This document shows, one piece after another, positions 1 through 12,069 of a stretch of DNA of 64,000 nt. The notes beneath the pieces are model-generated. The model made no database searches, was not told where the DNA came from, and saw nothing but the letters and a program-made list of their open reading frames with translations. This DNA comes from Brasenia schreberi. Lineage: Eukaryota; Streptophyta; Magnoliopsida; Nymphaeales; Cabombaceae. Location of the stretch: positions 2,591,001 to 2,655,000 of the forward strand of contig JAYKKT010000064.1 of NCBI GenBank assembly GCA_036023115.1, in the 5' to 3' direction. The position numbers and the translations under genes are program-made. Position 1 is the first letter of the stretch, and every line of letters starts with the position of its first letter.

Positions 1-30
1 AACACAAAGAACACGGGTTTAGATACAAAC

Positions 31-1608
31 CCCACCACGAACAGGCTTCCCTGCAGGACCAGTGGCATCTGATTCTTTTTTCTGCTCCCCAGAAGCACCA
101 TTAGCAGTTGTCTCAGCAAAGGTAGACTTGGATTGTACGGTACTACTAGCCAAACGTCTGAAGATGAATGAATTCCCTCCAACATGAAGAGAAGAAATGG
201 CCTGCAGAATAATTTAGAATACAAATGAGAGAGAGGATCCTATTTGTTTGACAAAGAAGGGAATGGAGAAACAAGGATTTGCTATTGTTGTGGAAATTGC
301 AGTTCATCAGACGTATGCTGCTACATAACCCTCTTCATCCAATTCTCCCATTCTTGAAACCTCAATCTAATTAAGGACGATCTGTGGCCATCTATAAACA
401 TGAAGAGCTTTATTTTTCTATTTACTTATTTTAGATATGGTAAAATCCATTTCCACACAGCACAACGGAAATTTTTGCGCCAAGGTTCCATCTGCATGAC
501 CTTTTTTCCTTTTGACTATTCGTGTAACCTTAAAAGTTCAGAATCCCCAAAGCCTCCATACTGTAAAACCTCAATCCAAGCTCCGTACGCTCCTTTAAGA
601 TGCCCTATTTCCAAGGAAGATTCTCATGTTTCAACACAATAAAGTGTAGCTGAAATTTCGAAGCCTCTACTTGACATACTTCATAGTGAGCGTATAGGAC
701 AATTGACTCTAAAATTTGATGACATGGAAGTCCATCCGATACAGAGGTCGCATGCATCAGAAGAAAAACCGCACACCAGTTTAAGCAAAGACAGATAACA
801 CGATTAGAGAACACCGTTGTTTTTCCATAATTCATAGGACTCCCGATTAGAGGAAATGCCTCACATTGATATCCATTGTGATATTTGTCGCTCTTTGCTA
901 GATTAAACTCCAAGCAACTTGATTCTGTTAAACTGAATGACCTTAAGTTTCAATCCAAAATTATATGTGAAAACAAATTTGCAGATTTTGAACTACATAA
1001 TGACAAATTGTTTAAAAACTTTTTAGACTTCATAATCCCATGACTAAATTAGTAACCCATTAAAGCTTCATCACCGATCTTCCTAGACCAAATATATGAG
1101 CTATTGAATTAGGACAATGTTGTGAATACTACTCTATATTCCCCGCTGTAGGAGCAGACCCGAAGAATTACCAATCCAGAGGGCGCATACACTGTTTTTC
1201 GTCTTCCCGCCCCGTGATTTTCAGATCTGCCTACGCATATGAGAAGCAGAGGAAAGGGAAACCGTAGGACCAAACATGGTAGATTTTCTACAGAGAATAT
1301 ACAGTAATTCTTCAAAACGTTGTCCTCATTCCAGGAGAGGAAATCTTTCCTAGAGGGAAAAGAAATACTAAAAACATAAAAGGAAGGGGGTTTTACTATT
1401 TCTTTTTTACCTGGGTGGTAGATCTTCCGACAGATTGGCAACAAAAGGGTGATCTGACGATAGCAGAGGGCTCGGGAGGGATCGTACAATGAGACGATTC
1501 ATGACATGCGAGGGGGACCATCGTTCGGAGCCAGCGGTGGCCGACGGCCTTATCACCACTGCTAGCGGTCGCGACGGAGGAGAGTGCGCCAACCGAACGA
1601 CGAAACAT
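31..1608 (-). CDS. HCC1: SCO1-like mitochondrial copper chaperone (HCC1-like), N-terminal exons, partial
   Basis: Two exons on the minus strand: exon 1 at 1608-1411 (66 codons, donor CAG|GTAAAA) and exon 2 at 201-31 (57 codons, acceptor TCTGCAG|GCC, donor GGTGGG|GTTTGT). Both junctions are phase 0 and the gene continues past the left edge. The 123 residues seen are a basic, Ser/Ala-rich mitochondrial presequence starting MFRRSVGALSS, then a low-complexity linker ending GPAGKPVRGG. In plant HCC1/SCO1 proteins a similar linker ends in VRGG just before PVSW and the membrane helix, so an intron here fits that family. SCO1 proteins deliver copper to the CuA site of cytochrome c oxidase in the inner membrane. 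The thioredoxin-like CxxxC domain would lie outside the window, so the identity rests on the linker motif and targeting signal only. Confidence 0.7.
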
Positions 1609-2575
1609 CGTAACCCGTAATAATACGCGATTTGCCCGACCAGAAAGGGGTGTCGCTGGAGAGGAGTGTCGCCGGAGAGACGAGTGCAGCTTCTATTGAG
1701 CAAAAGAGTTAGGGCAAAAGAAAGAAAACAATAAACTACAACAAACGCCGCCTCATGAGGCCCAACTCGGCGCGGTCGTTTTGGCCGTTGAAAAAGAGTC
1801 AAAGCTTCGCGCACAACACACACAAACACATACAGTGGATTTCGAACTCCCCACCTGCAACAAGTGCTTCTGAAAGCCCTGCCGATGGCCCCGTCTGTCA
1901 TCACATAATCCCAAAACTCTCTGGGTTGGAGCGGTTCAGTATTCAATATATCTATTGACTTCCAACACGAATTGGACCTGTCACAGAATCCGAAAATTCT
2001 CTGGCATTACCTATGTATAAACTGCAAGTCCCCATTAGTTACTTGGGTTGGACTCAGTGTTGAGATTTGTCACCCGAACCTGGTTTCCCACCATCGCTAG
2101 GCCCGTTCCATCCAATAAGAAGACCTAGGCCCTATTGGGTACTAAACTTGACCGTCTCCGGCTGCAATTCAAGTTTGATAAACTCAGTCATTGATATCTG
2201 CCTTGTTTGTCTCCTTATGGCGTTTGCCAAAAAGTCAGGATGAGAAACGAACCGAGCTCTCCATGGGCTCGTTCGAGTTCATTTGATGATTTCTACAGAC
2301 CAGACACGAGCTGGCTCGATATGTTGGGCTAGACGAGCAAGAGCAATGTCTAGCTAGAGACAAGCTAGAAGAAGATGGTTGAACAACTGAAAAACTTTTA
2401 CACGTTTCTCAATCAACGTGGGTATTGAATGTTCCATCGAAACTGAAACGAAACCAAAGTAAAGCAACTAAAAGGGCAACACGTTTCTCAATCAACCCAG
2501 TGTTGAATGTTGATAGAGTTGCATATTTACGGTTTGAGTTGAAACCAATCCAATCTCGAAATCCATTGAAGCAGA
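1609..2575. other. Upstream region of the HCC1-like gene
   Basis: This is the 5' flank of the minus-strand HCC1-like gene. It contains one tRNA-derived SINE-like stretch near 1825-1905 and otherwise unique-looking sequence. Open frames here overlap exon 1 in other phases and show no family signature. Confidence 0.5.
1825..1905 (-). repeat. tRNA-derived SINE-like fragment
   Basis: On the minus strand the stretch reads CATCGGCAGGG and then GAGTTCGAAATCC, the order of a pol III A-box-like and B-box-like motif about 35 bases apart. The same layout recurs near 14245, 17660, 19690 and 49135, which suggests a dispersed SINE family. No TSD was identified. Confidence 0.45.
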
Positions 2576-2583
2576 CACCAACC

Positions 2584-3686
2584 CAGTGTTATCTGACACG
2601 TATCGTATCGCATATCGCTGGACTCCATGATACAGGCGTATCGTATCGTATCGCCTATATCATACTTTAATATTAAAATAATACAAAATTTAATTTAAAA
2701 ATTAAAAAAATTAGTAAAAAATCTAAAAAAAACAAAAAAATCTGGAAAGCATTAACGTTGAACAATTGCATCCAAATTTACTTATTTTGAATAAAATAAA
2801 ATAAAATACATTTACATTTTACAAATTGTAATCAGGATCATCAACTAAATAATCTTCATCTTCTCCTTGTTGAAGATCCTTATCATCATCAGCAACACAT
2901 TCTCCTTAGAAATCAAATTTTTCACTCCTTGATGATGTTGTTGCGCTTCTTTCAAATTAATCCATGCAATATCTTCTTCAGTTAAGAGGGCATTTTCTTT
3001 ACTGTCTTTCATAACCTAATCTTCTAATATATCAAAATTATCCAAACTTATTGGATCAAATTGGCTTTCTTCTTTATTTACTTTTTTTAATTGCCTAAAA
3101 CAAACAAATATAAATAATTAATAAATAATATTAACAAAATAAGCATCTGATCTTTAATCTAGAACCCTCAACTGGTGTACCCCACTACCATGCGGTGAGT
3201 TTCTACCACCTCTTTCTGCCATCTCAATTAAGTACTTTAATTCAAACAAAAACCTGAAAATAAAAACACTTCGTAAATCCCCAATCGTCAAATAACACTC
3301 AAACAAAATGTCTCCCAAATCAGAATACAATAAAAATCATATCTACACACTTAATAACTTCATATTTTGTCGTTAAAAAAATAATAAAATAAATTAATTA
3401 ATTAATTAAATTAAAAAAAAATACTAAAAAAATATCTTAAATTTAAGAAAAGAGGCTTTCACGGACACCGTAGAACACGATTTTAAAGCTTTGAACACCA
3501 AGAAAGCAAAGAACGTCAGATAAAAAGTTTAGAGAAATCGATGAAAGAAAAGAAACCCACAAAAATCGCGAGTTTCGATTCGACTAGAGGGACCCTTAAA
3601 GATACAGTACCCTTAAAGATACAGTGCGATAATTCTTTAAAAACGATACCCTAAGGTGTACTGTATCATGGGTACGGATAACACTG
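2584..3686 (-). mobile_element. Non-autonomous hAT element with 8-bp TSD
   Basis: The element starts CAGTGTTATCTGACACG and ends GGTACGGATAACACTG, imperfect terminal inverted repeats. It is flanked by a perfect 8-bp duplication CACCAACC at 2576-2583 and 3687-3694, the TSD length typical of hAT transposons. The interior is AT-rich. The minus strand around 2830-3080 reads in broken frames an Asp/Glu-rich stretch resembling the tail of the hAT transposase remnant at 54932-55186. It is too degraded to encode transposase and would need one in trans. Confidence 0.85.
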
Positions 3687-3694
3687 CACCAACC

Positions 3695-4370
3695 ATAACC
3701 AAACCCTAAAGATCTGTACCATTTTATAAGCTTTTATTATAATTGTCGTTTACCCTTTTCTCACTTTCATTTCAAATGGGAACCGAACTAGCAGTTACAA
3801 ACCGACCTGCTACAGTTACAGTTCACAATTACATGCAAATCAGAACAGCCAGTTCTGGTTCACCCGAAACCTTCGGTTTCAAACAGATCGGCTATGTCAA
3901 GCTTTTTGTGAATTCAGGAACTTTTTCGTATATTTCAATAAGGATATCATCTCAAGAAATCATTAATATATCGAGAGCTGTTTTAAGAGAATTCTTGGAC
4001 TACAGAATCATATGAGAACTAATCTAAACAAAACATCACTAATTGAAAACACCACCTTCAACTTTCTTGAGAGTCACCAGAGACAAAAAAAGAAAAGGAT
4101 CCGGTGACCACAAAAACCTCAGTCTACCAAGCAGAAACACCTGGGAAAAAGGTTTATTCCATTACTGTAGCAGGCTTTCAATTCTACATCCAGTGAAATA
4201 GAGTACACAACTTGTTACAAGCACAGCTTATTCTGTACAAGAACTGTATCAATCAGTGTTCATCTGCATTCCGGCCATACACAAACTTCTTGAGACGATA
4301 ACAAGAAGCCAATTAGCCATAGCAAGAAATCGATCAGCATAGTCGACCAAAACTATCGAAGAGCTAGTCG
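3695..4370. other. Intergenic and 3' flank of the small minus-strand gene
   Basis: The stretch next to 4370 should include the 3' UTR of the 78-residue protein gene. I see no coding signature; an open frame at 3743-4015 resembles no family I recognise. Confidence 0.4.
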
Positions 4371-7300
4371 TCACCAGGTTCCAGATCTGTCACCTTGGTT
4401 TTTATGAGACTGTTGACAACATGACAAGTTGCGCAAAACAATCAGAACAGAAACAATCATGAAATTCTATAATACAAAAATCAAAGAGACGCCACGATAT
4501 CTAAACCATAGCCGTTTGTACCTGAAACGATTTGGAGATTTCCTTAATCTGCTCTGCTAGCTCCTCCCGTTTCTGATTAGCTGTGAAAAAAGAAAACAAT
4601 CATTCAAGCTGCCCCCTCACCCAGCCCCAAGATGAGGCTGATGAAGAAAATAAAGCAACCAATTGCATTCGCACTAAAGATTATAATACCTTTCAGAGAG
4701 ATATCTTCCAATCTCTTTGAAGTTCTCACGGCAAACCTCTGAAAGGCCGGGCTAAATAATAACATTTCAGTAAGAAATGATCAGCTAAACGCCACTTGAA
4801 AGAGCTAAAATTACCAACTCCCAGATTGGATATTGATTGGCACAGAAATAAAAGGCAAGCACATCCAATGGGGAGAAATTAAAATACATTAAGATCATAC
4901 AACAAAATAGATGCAAAGGCAACAACCAGCATTAGAAAACTTTCGAGGAACGATCATTTATGGATCTCAGTCAGAATGTCCCCACCCTGAATGCACACAC
5001 ATGCGTACAAACAACACACACAGAAGTCATACATGAGAGAGGGAGACCGCAGCATCTTTCCAGTCTAAAATATCCAAAGTATTTTTTACATTCAACAGAC
5101 ACATCAGAAATCATAACCATATAGCAAGGTGCCCAAGTAGAGATGTTCCTTAAATAAATCTAATCCGCTGTCATTAGAAGCCTATAAAAGTTGGCACTGA
5201 ATTTAAGCAAAGAACATAAAGTATAATAAAATTCAACTCCCAAATTCAAGACACCCCAAAGGAGATTCACAAGCAATGATGAGGAAGACAGACCACATAG
5301 ATAAATATCAGAGGAGATTCACAAGCAAAATTGAACACCCTGTAAACACCCAAAATTTAAAATGTTTTTAAAATTCCTAGATTTCAAAATTCAATTTAAA
5401 GCCTTTGTGAACCTTTAAATTCAAACCCCCCAACTTTTCAAAGTTTAAATCTTTTGAGAAAATACTTTAAATAAAGGTTTTAAATTTGAATTAATGCAGC
5501 CCATGAGTTTCGAAATAGGCAAAAAGGCCCACTGCAGGCCTCGATCCCCGAAAAAGAAGATAAAGTTTATCAAGATACGGGATCAAGCTCAATCATATGC
5601 GGGTCTCATCAAGATCAAGCCTAATTCCACATGAAGTCAAGGGAGAATCAAGCTTACCAGAGACCTAATCAAGATCAAGCTAGAATTGGACTTGATCCTG
5701 TGATCATAAAGAGAAGGTCAAGCCGTGTGAACTCGACATCAAAGTGGAAGGAAAATCAATGATCGAGCTGAAGACAAGAACATGAAGCACAACCCATCCC
5801 AAGACATGGCCGGTTGCCGTGTGAACTCGACATCAAAGTGGAAGGAAAATCAATGATCGAGCTGAAGACAAAAACATGAAGCACAACCCATCCCAAGACA
5901 TGGCCGGTTCCAATATGAAATCAAGATCGAGATGGCACATGAATTATTCAAGAACCAAGCACAAGCTTGGACGAATCTTGAAGGAACCGAGCTATACCCA
6001 ACCAAGTACCTTGTGTCAAGCTTGCCAAATGATCAAGTCGAGCTAAGGTGGAATGATGGGCCGATTAACATGGTCAAGCCCAGATGCATCCGTCCAAGGC
6101 TCATCTTTGAGTATCTATATTTCTAAAACAAAACTGTTCCGAGTCAGTGAGTCAGTATGATTTCAATATTTAATTCTGATTCAATACTGCTCCGAATTCA
6201 GATTTGTAAAAGGCTACAGGCTCTCCATACTACCAGCTTGGTCTGATAAATTTTGAAAGATTTTTAGAGGCCTGTAACGTATTCAAATCCATTTTAGACA
6301 CAAGCTCTGGAAACATAATTCTCTGTTTTCAGCAGCTTGTACATTTTCAGTATAGAATCAAGGTGCACAACTCAATTACATTTCAAAATCACTTGTTCAC
6401 ATGGAATGGAGTTACACTTGCTGCAAAATTGAAGTTTCTAAGTGCTCAAAACTGACCCTTGAGCATCGACTCAAGAAGGTTTGAGTGAAAAAATCCAACT
6501 TGCCTACAATCGCCTAGAAGTCTAAAATTTTCAAAAACATTTGCTAGTTGTGCAAACTAGCTGGCACGCTCGGGTAAGCGTAGATAGAAAAGTTTTATTT
6601 CAGTTTTCATAAACTACAGAGTGAAAATTTTCATGTCCACAGAATTGGTATGCCCGATAGGACTCGGGTCTTAAGGAACTTCATTTCAAAAGTAAAACTC
6701 CAAAAATTTTACAAATTCGTGGTGTTTTCCAAACTTGTGCACAAAATTTTGAAAACAATGGATGAAAGCAAGCCGAGGAAATCCTCGTCAAAAGCTTCAA
6801 AGTGGTTTTCAAATCCTCTAAAGCCCAAGAAGAGATGGTTGCTATAAAGGAAATCTTTAAGAAGATCGATGCTCTAAGTCATGGGGCCAAGGTGCATCGA
6901 TCACATAAAAGCTCATCTCGAGCACATAGAGAGAAAGATCATGAAAGGAAAACCAAATCAAATCCAAAGTTCGATGAAGGATATCTGGCTGGAGATGAAG
7001 CAAGAGTGCGGATCAAGTCATCCAACCTTTCCAAATATCCAAGCACCCCAAGTTCCAAGCAAAAATTAAAAAATTTTGCTTGATTCTCCCTTGACTTCAT
7101 GTGGAATTAGGCTTGATCTTGATGAGACCCGCATATGATTGAGCTTGATCCCGTATCTTGATAAACTTTATCTTCTTTTCCGGGGATCGAGGCCCACATT
7201 GGGTCTTTGCCTATTTCGAAACTCATGGACTGCATTAATTCAAATTTAAAACCTTTATTTAAAGTATTTTCCCAAAAGATTTAAACTTTGAAAAGTTCTG

Positions 7301-8256
7301 GGTTTTGATACCATGTTAAACTTTGAAATGTTTTGGTACAAACCTTCCTTGTAAAGAGAATGTTCACAATCAATACCATGTTAACAGGGTCAACGTAATG
7401 CAACTCACAAACACAAAATGAATAGACTAAGGAAGAAAATCAAATGACTGTGATTAATCCTCTGACAGAGGATCAGCACCACAGTCCCTTAGATGTTCAT
7501 TAGTGCGATCATATACGCAGTCATGACAGGTCTATGAGGTCATCATAGGCGCTAGAACTCGGTTATCGAAAGGAGCAAGAACCACGTTGAAGATTAAAAA
7601 GAACAAAGGAAACCCATATCAGATAAAGGATGTAGGCTTCCTAACAGGCACCCGACGGTCAATAATCTCCAACAGGTGCACAAAGATATCAACGAAGAAA
7701 GTAATCACTTTCGCTTCAAGGGAACGAGTCTAGTGGAAACAGACGGTCCAAAAAGACCAGATGAAGAAGCAATCTCTCGAACCCATCTCAAACAGAGTGC
7801 ATAATCACACAAACCAAGCATAGGAAACCAAAGATCAAAAGAACATATTCGACACAAAGCACGATGAGATAATGGATAAAGAAACAAGCTCTACACACTG
7901 ATTCTAGATAACAGAGTAGAAAGATAACACAGGTGTTGCATGGCCGCTACCAATGGTAAGGCATTAATATAAGCACAAAGCCTTCGCAATAAAGAACGAC
8001 GAACCATGAAACATTACTATCGCTTCAAGGGAACGAGTCTACAAGGTACTGAATTTATCCCTGTGACCAGATAAAGAAGCATCTTTTCGACATCCAGATT
8101 CTTGATGTTCGAGAGAGAACCAGAAGAAAACAACGAGGCAAAGCAAGATATATGGAAAAGGAGGAAATGAAGGTTGTACTTGTTAGCGAGGCTATTGACT
8201 AGGAGCTCGTTAACAACGTAGGAGAACACCCGATGCATGAAATTCCCTCCCGCCAT
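4371..8256 (-). CDS. Small conserved plant protein of unknown function (78 aa, 4 exons)
   Basis: Exons on the minus strand are 8256-8180, 4751-4690, 4580-4522 and 4409-4371. Donors and acceptors are GT/AG, phases join exactly (2, 1, 0), and the total is 79 codons including stop. The product begins MAGGNFMHRVFSYVVNELLV, continues with NPAFQRFAVRTSKRLEDIS and then a charged helix QKREELAEQIKEISKSF. The ATG lies in a strong context (GCGATGGCG). I recall small plant proteins of this layout (MAGGNFMHR, then PAFQRFAVRTS) but know no assigned function. The amphipathic N-terminus and basic middle would allow an organellar or membrane-associated role; that is inference. The last exon is the least certain: reading through the exon 3 donor instead would add only a few residues. 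Intron 1 is 3.4 kb and carries a foldback repeat. Confidence 0.75.
5431..7298. repeat. Long inverted (foldback) repeat with 1.4-kb spacer
   Basis: The arm at 5431-5653 and the arm at 7078-7298 are reverse complements over about 220 bp with only scattered differences. For example, GGATCAAGCTCAATCATATG in the left arm matches its complement in the right arm. The spacer holds a 94-bp tandem duplication (5723-5910) and unrecognised short frames. A sequence close to the reverse complement of a copia primer-binding site, TTTTGATACCATG, borders the right arm near 7302-7314, so the repeat may have been built from retroelement sequence. The whole structure lies in intron 1 of the small minus-strand gene. 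Confidence 0.8.
5723..5910. repeat. 94-bp tandem duplication inside the foldback spacer
   Basis: Two adjacent copies begin CCGTGTGAACTCGACATCAA at 5723 and 5817 and differ at only a few bases. The period is 94 bp. Confidence 0.9.
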
Positions 8257-9099
8257 CGCTTCTCCTAGCAAACCCTGTCCAGATAAACGAGCTTCTCCAC
8301 TCTCTCCTATGATCCTTCAGCTGACCGGTCGATCTGTTGAGAAAATCACAGATCCATTTGAGAGAGAGAGAGGAAAGCGGGCAGAGTGGCGCGAGGGGGC
8401 AAAAGAGAAAACAAGGAAAACCTAAAACCCTAAACGGGATGAATCGGACGACAGTTATGTAGGCGAGGGCGATCGGACTGTGGAGATTCAATTTATAGAT
8501 CAACGGTTGTAACGAAAAGTATAGAACCCAAGCTACACGAACTCGAAAGTAGAAGACCAAGTGCTGAGAACGGGTTGGACCATAAACGGGTCGAATCCGT
8601 TTCGGATAACTGAAACTACCAAAAGAGAAAAGGTATTGCTTCTTTATGAATTTGCAATGATCAACTTAGCGTTAGACCTAGCCTACCCTCCTTATTCTCT
8701 CTATCTTTTAAATAAAATGATTGAGATGTGTTTAGACATTATAACATATACCAAGCTTATATATATGAAAAAAGTTTAATATATTTTTCAGGTTATATGT
8801 TTACATGTTCTTGCAAATCCCAATAAGAAGATAAATAGTTGAAATAAAACATAAAATGAAAGTTTTACACATTTTTTACTTTTTTTATTTCAACCATTAC
8901 GAATGTCTAGATTTATAAGAATATGACTAACACTGCAAGCACATTAATTTTATAAATTTTCTGGTTTAAATTTTTATTTGGTTTTAAACTGTTTAAAACT
9001 CAAACCGGAACGAGCCATATCTTCGTTCCAAGAAAATCAGACCACCAAGATAAATAGTTAGAAACTGGGTATGTCTACCTGTAAACACATGACCCAAAG
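8257..9099. promoter_or_regulatory. 5' flank of the small minus-strand gene, with telobox
   Basis: Upstream of the ATG at 8256 there is a GA/CT-rich leader followed by AAACCCTAA at 8425-8433, the plant telobox motif often found in promoters or leaders of housekeeping genes. The rest, to about 9100, has no gene that I can support. Confidence 0.45.
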
Positions 9100-9109
9100 A
9101 CCCTCATTC

Positions 9110-10919
9110 TTAGTGAGAAAGAGAGCATCGAGTTATTAAAACTAAATGGTGGAACCTCAAAAGTGAGAAAGAATTTATATTTAAATAGAAAGTTCTTCAA
9201 GAAGATACTTGAAATTATTTTGGTATACCTTATGATATATAGAACAATATGACAAATGATATATATAGAACAATATGACATATTAGAAATGTGGTGAAAG
9301 ATATGTTACGTGAATTTAAGGAAGGTGTATCAATACAAAAAGAAGCTTGGTGATGGAGTGAAGTAGTGCAAAATAAAATCAAAGCAAAAAGAGCATATTA
9401 CAAATTACATTATGATAAGAAAACTAGTAAAACTTTAGAGGCTTATAAAAAAACAAAAAAAGCCGTCGGTGACAAATGATGATATAAGAAATAGACAAAA
9501 AAACTATTTTTATGTTTTTTAATGAAAATAAATATGTTAGTATTAGCTTAAGAGAGTTAGCCAAATCAGAAAAGTATATAAACCACAATTTCTAATGACG
9601 TATTAAAAAAATGAAATCAAAGAGGCTTTTAAACATATGAAGGGTGGTAAATCGGTAGGACCAAACAATATTCCTATAAAAGTTTAGAAAATCTTAGGAG
9701 AAACATAAATCACTTGGCTCACAAGACTATTTAATGAAATATGGAAAAACCGAAAGATGCCTGAGGAATGGAGAGCTAGTACACTTATACCCATATATAA
9801 GAACAAGGAAGACATTCAGAATTGTACAAATTATCGAGATATCAAGTTAATGAGCCATACTATGAAATTGTGAGAAAGAATTATTGAACATAGGTTAAGA
9901 TAAGTATCGAGTACAACAAATAACCAATTTAAATTTTTGACAGACAGGTCTATTGTTAAAATGATTCACCTTTTGAGGCGTCTTATGAAATATTTTAAAG
10001 CAAAAAAGAAAGACTTTCACATGATATTTATTGATTTAGAAAAAGCTTACGATAGGGTACCAAGGGAGGTTCTTTGGAGAACCTCGGAAAAAAGAGGTAT
10101 CTCATTGAAATACATTAGCCTTATAAGAGATATGTACGATAGTGAAAAAATATGTTGAGGACTCATGAAGGAACGACAGACTTCTTTAAAGTTGAAGTTT
10201 GGTTACATCAAGATCAACTTTTAGTCTATACTTATTTATAATGGTGATTGATGCGTTAACAAAACATATTCAAGATGAAGTACCTTGTTGTATGTTATTT
10301 GCAAAGTATAAGAAAAAAGTTAATAGAAAATTAGAACTATGGAAAGAACATTAGAAAGTAAAGGTTTACGACTTAGTAGAATAAAGACAAAATACATGAA
10401 ATGTAAGTTTGATCATTTGGTTATTTTAGATGACATAAAATTTAAAATCGGTACACATTGCATTCCCAAAAAGAAAGTTTTAAATACTTAAGGTCAATTT
10501 TTAAGAGTGATGGAAGAATTGATGGAGATGTTATGCATAGAATTAATGCTGGTTGGTTAAAATTGAGAGGAGCATTATGTATTCTTTGTGATAAGAAAAT
10601 ACCATTAAAGTTGAAAGGTAAATATTATAGAGTATCAATTAGAACTGTCATGTTTTATGGTTCTCAGTGTTGGGGAGTTAATCATCAACATATACAAAAG
10701 AAGAAGAACATGTAAGAATGTGTATGAAAAACTAGATTTTGAAAGTATTTAAAGAGGTAGAGAACGGGCACAAAAGTGTTAGAAAGAAACAATAAATAAT
10801 GATCTAGGTTATTGTGAGTTAACTGCTAACATGGCACATGATAGAGCTTTGTAGAAACAAAGAATCCATATAGCCGACCTCGTCTAGTATGAGAAAAGGC
10901 TTAGTTGTTGTTGTTGAAT
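9110..10919 (+). pseudogene. Degraded LINE (endonuclease tail and reverse transcriptase), plus strand
   Basis: The stretch parallels the minus-strand LINE at 32281-35253. It runs from a linker after the endonuclease domain through reverse transcriptase blocks (for example [19 protein letters not shown] near 10027-10085) and [14 protein letters not shown] near 10509. It ends in the family's 3' tail, TAGTATGAGAAAAGGCTTAG, followed by (TTG)n at 10905-10917. Stops and frameshifts are many, and at least one internal deletion is present near 9470. The 5' end is truncated. I found no clear TSD. Confidence 0.85.
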
Positions 10920-11233
10920 ACTCTTTAAATACCAAATTCATTGAGTATATATATGAGTCTTAAATGCATAATGTCTTATAGTATATGATCTTGCATTTAA
11001 ACTTTTGCAATTTGATCTTTTAGATTAATAACAGATATTTAAATTAAAAATATCATTGTATTTTATACGTTGCATATATACATATATATGTGTGTGCGCG
11101 AGAGAGAATGTATAAAAAAATATAAAGAATACCTTATTATATTCATATCAACTTAAAGTAAGGATAAACTTAAGGATTAAGTATTATGTCAGATGTGGAC
11201 AGCATCCAATTTCTCTCTCTCTCTCTCACACAC

Positions 11234-11386
<153 letters not shown>

Positions 11387-12025
11387 GTTGAACATGAGCT
11401 GGATACAACCCAAACCAAGCATTATCCCACGCTATTTGTGGTTGGCTTGCTACCCTTTGCAGTATGTGTGTGCTTGTATATGTGGGTGGGTCTGCATGCA
11501 TACACAAGACATATTCGGACACTATGTGCGGACACACACACACACACAATTAAAAAGAACACCGCGCAGGCCCGGGGATTAATGGAGAACCTCCTACCAA
11601 AGACATCGTGTCCCTATCATAGTAGGTTGCTCTATATCAGCCAACCTCTAAAGGCTTTATTTACCTGAAAGTATGCTGTAGGACCAAAAGTAGACAAGCA
11701 TTTCTTTCATATAATAAAGAGCATGAGATGGAACACCCTCTCTAGCTCTTTTTGTATTTACTTGCTTTCAAAGGAGGTCACTACCTACTACTCACAGTGA
11801 TCTTCCAACCATGGAACCACCACACACCACACTTTTCAAATGCATACTTGAAACTCTTAGTCAATCAGATACCACCTAAAACTTAAGATCAATTTACTCC
11901 ATACGGGCTCATATCGTCGAGGGAATGCTTCGCATCGCAATTAAAGATGCGACCAAACCCGAGTCTTATTTTGCACTAAGTGGGATCAGCTACATGGGTT
12001 TTTACTCATTATTATGGTGTATTCT

Positions 12026-12069
12026 GTAGCTGACCCCGTATAGTATGGGAAAAGGCTTAGTTGTTATTG
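12026..12069 (+). mobile_element. 44-bp LINE 3'-tail insertion with its own TSD
   Basis: The body reads GTAGCTGACCCCGTATAGTA and ends GGCTTAGTTGTTATTG, the same 3' terminus as the LINEs in this window. It is flanked by TTATGGTGTATTCT at 12012-12025 and TTATGGTGTGTTCT at 12070-12083, a 14-bp duplication with one mismatch. This is an extremely 5'-truncated LINE or tail-sharing SINE insertion. Confidence 0.8.

Noticed and set aside
1407..1946. 179-codon frame overlapping HCC1 exon 1
   Set aside because: It overlaps the exon in another phase, and only the MFRR frame joins exon 2 at phase 0 to give a family-like linker.
5932..7083. Short frames in the foldback spacer as genes
   Set aside because: Lys/Ser-rich or unremarkable, in a repeat within an intron; no family match.
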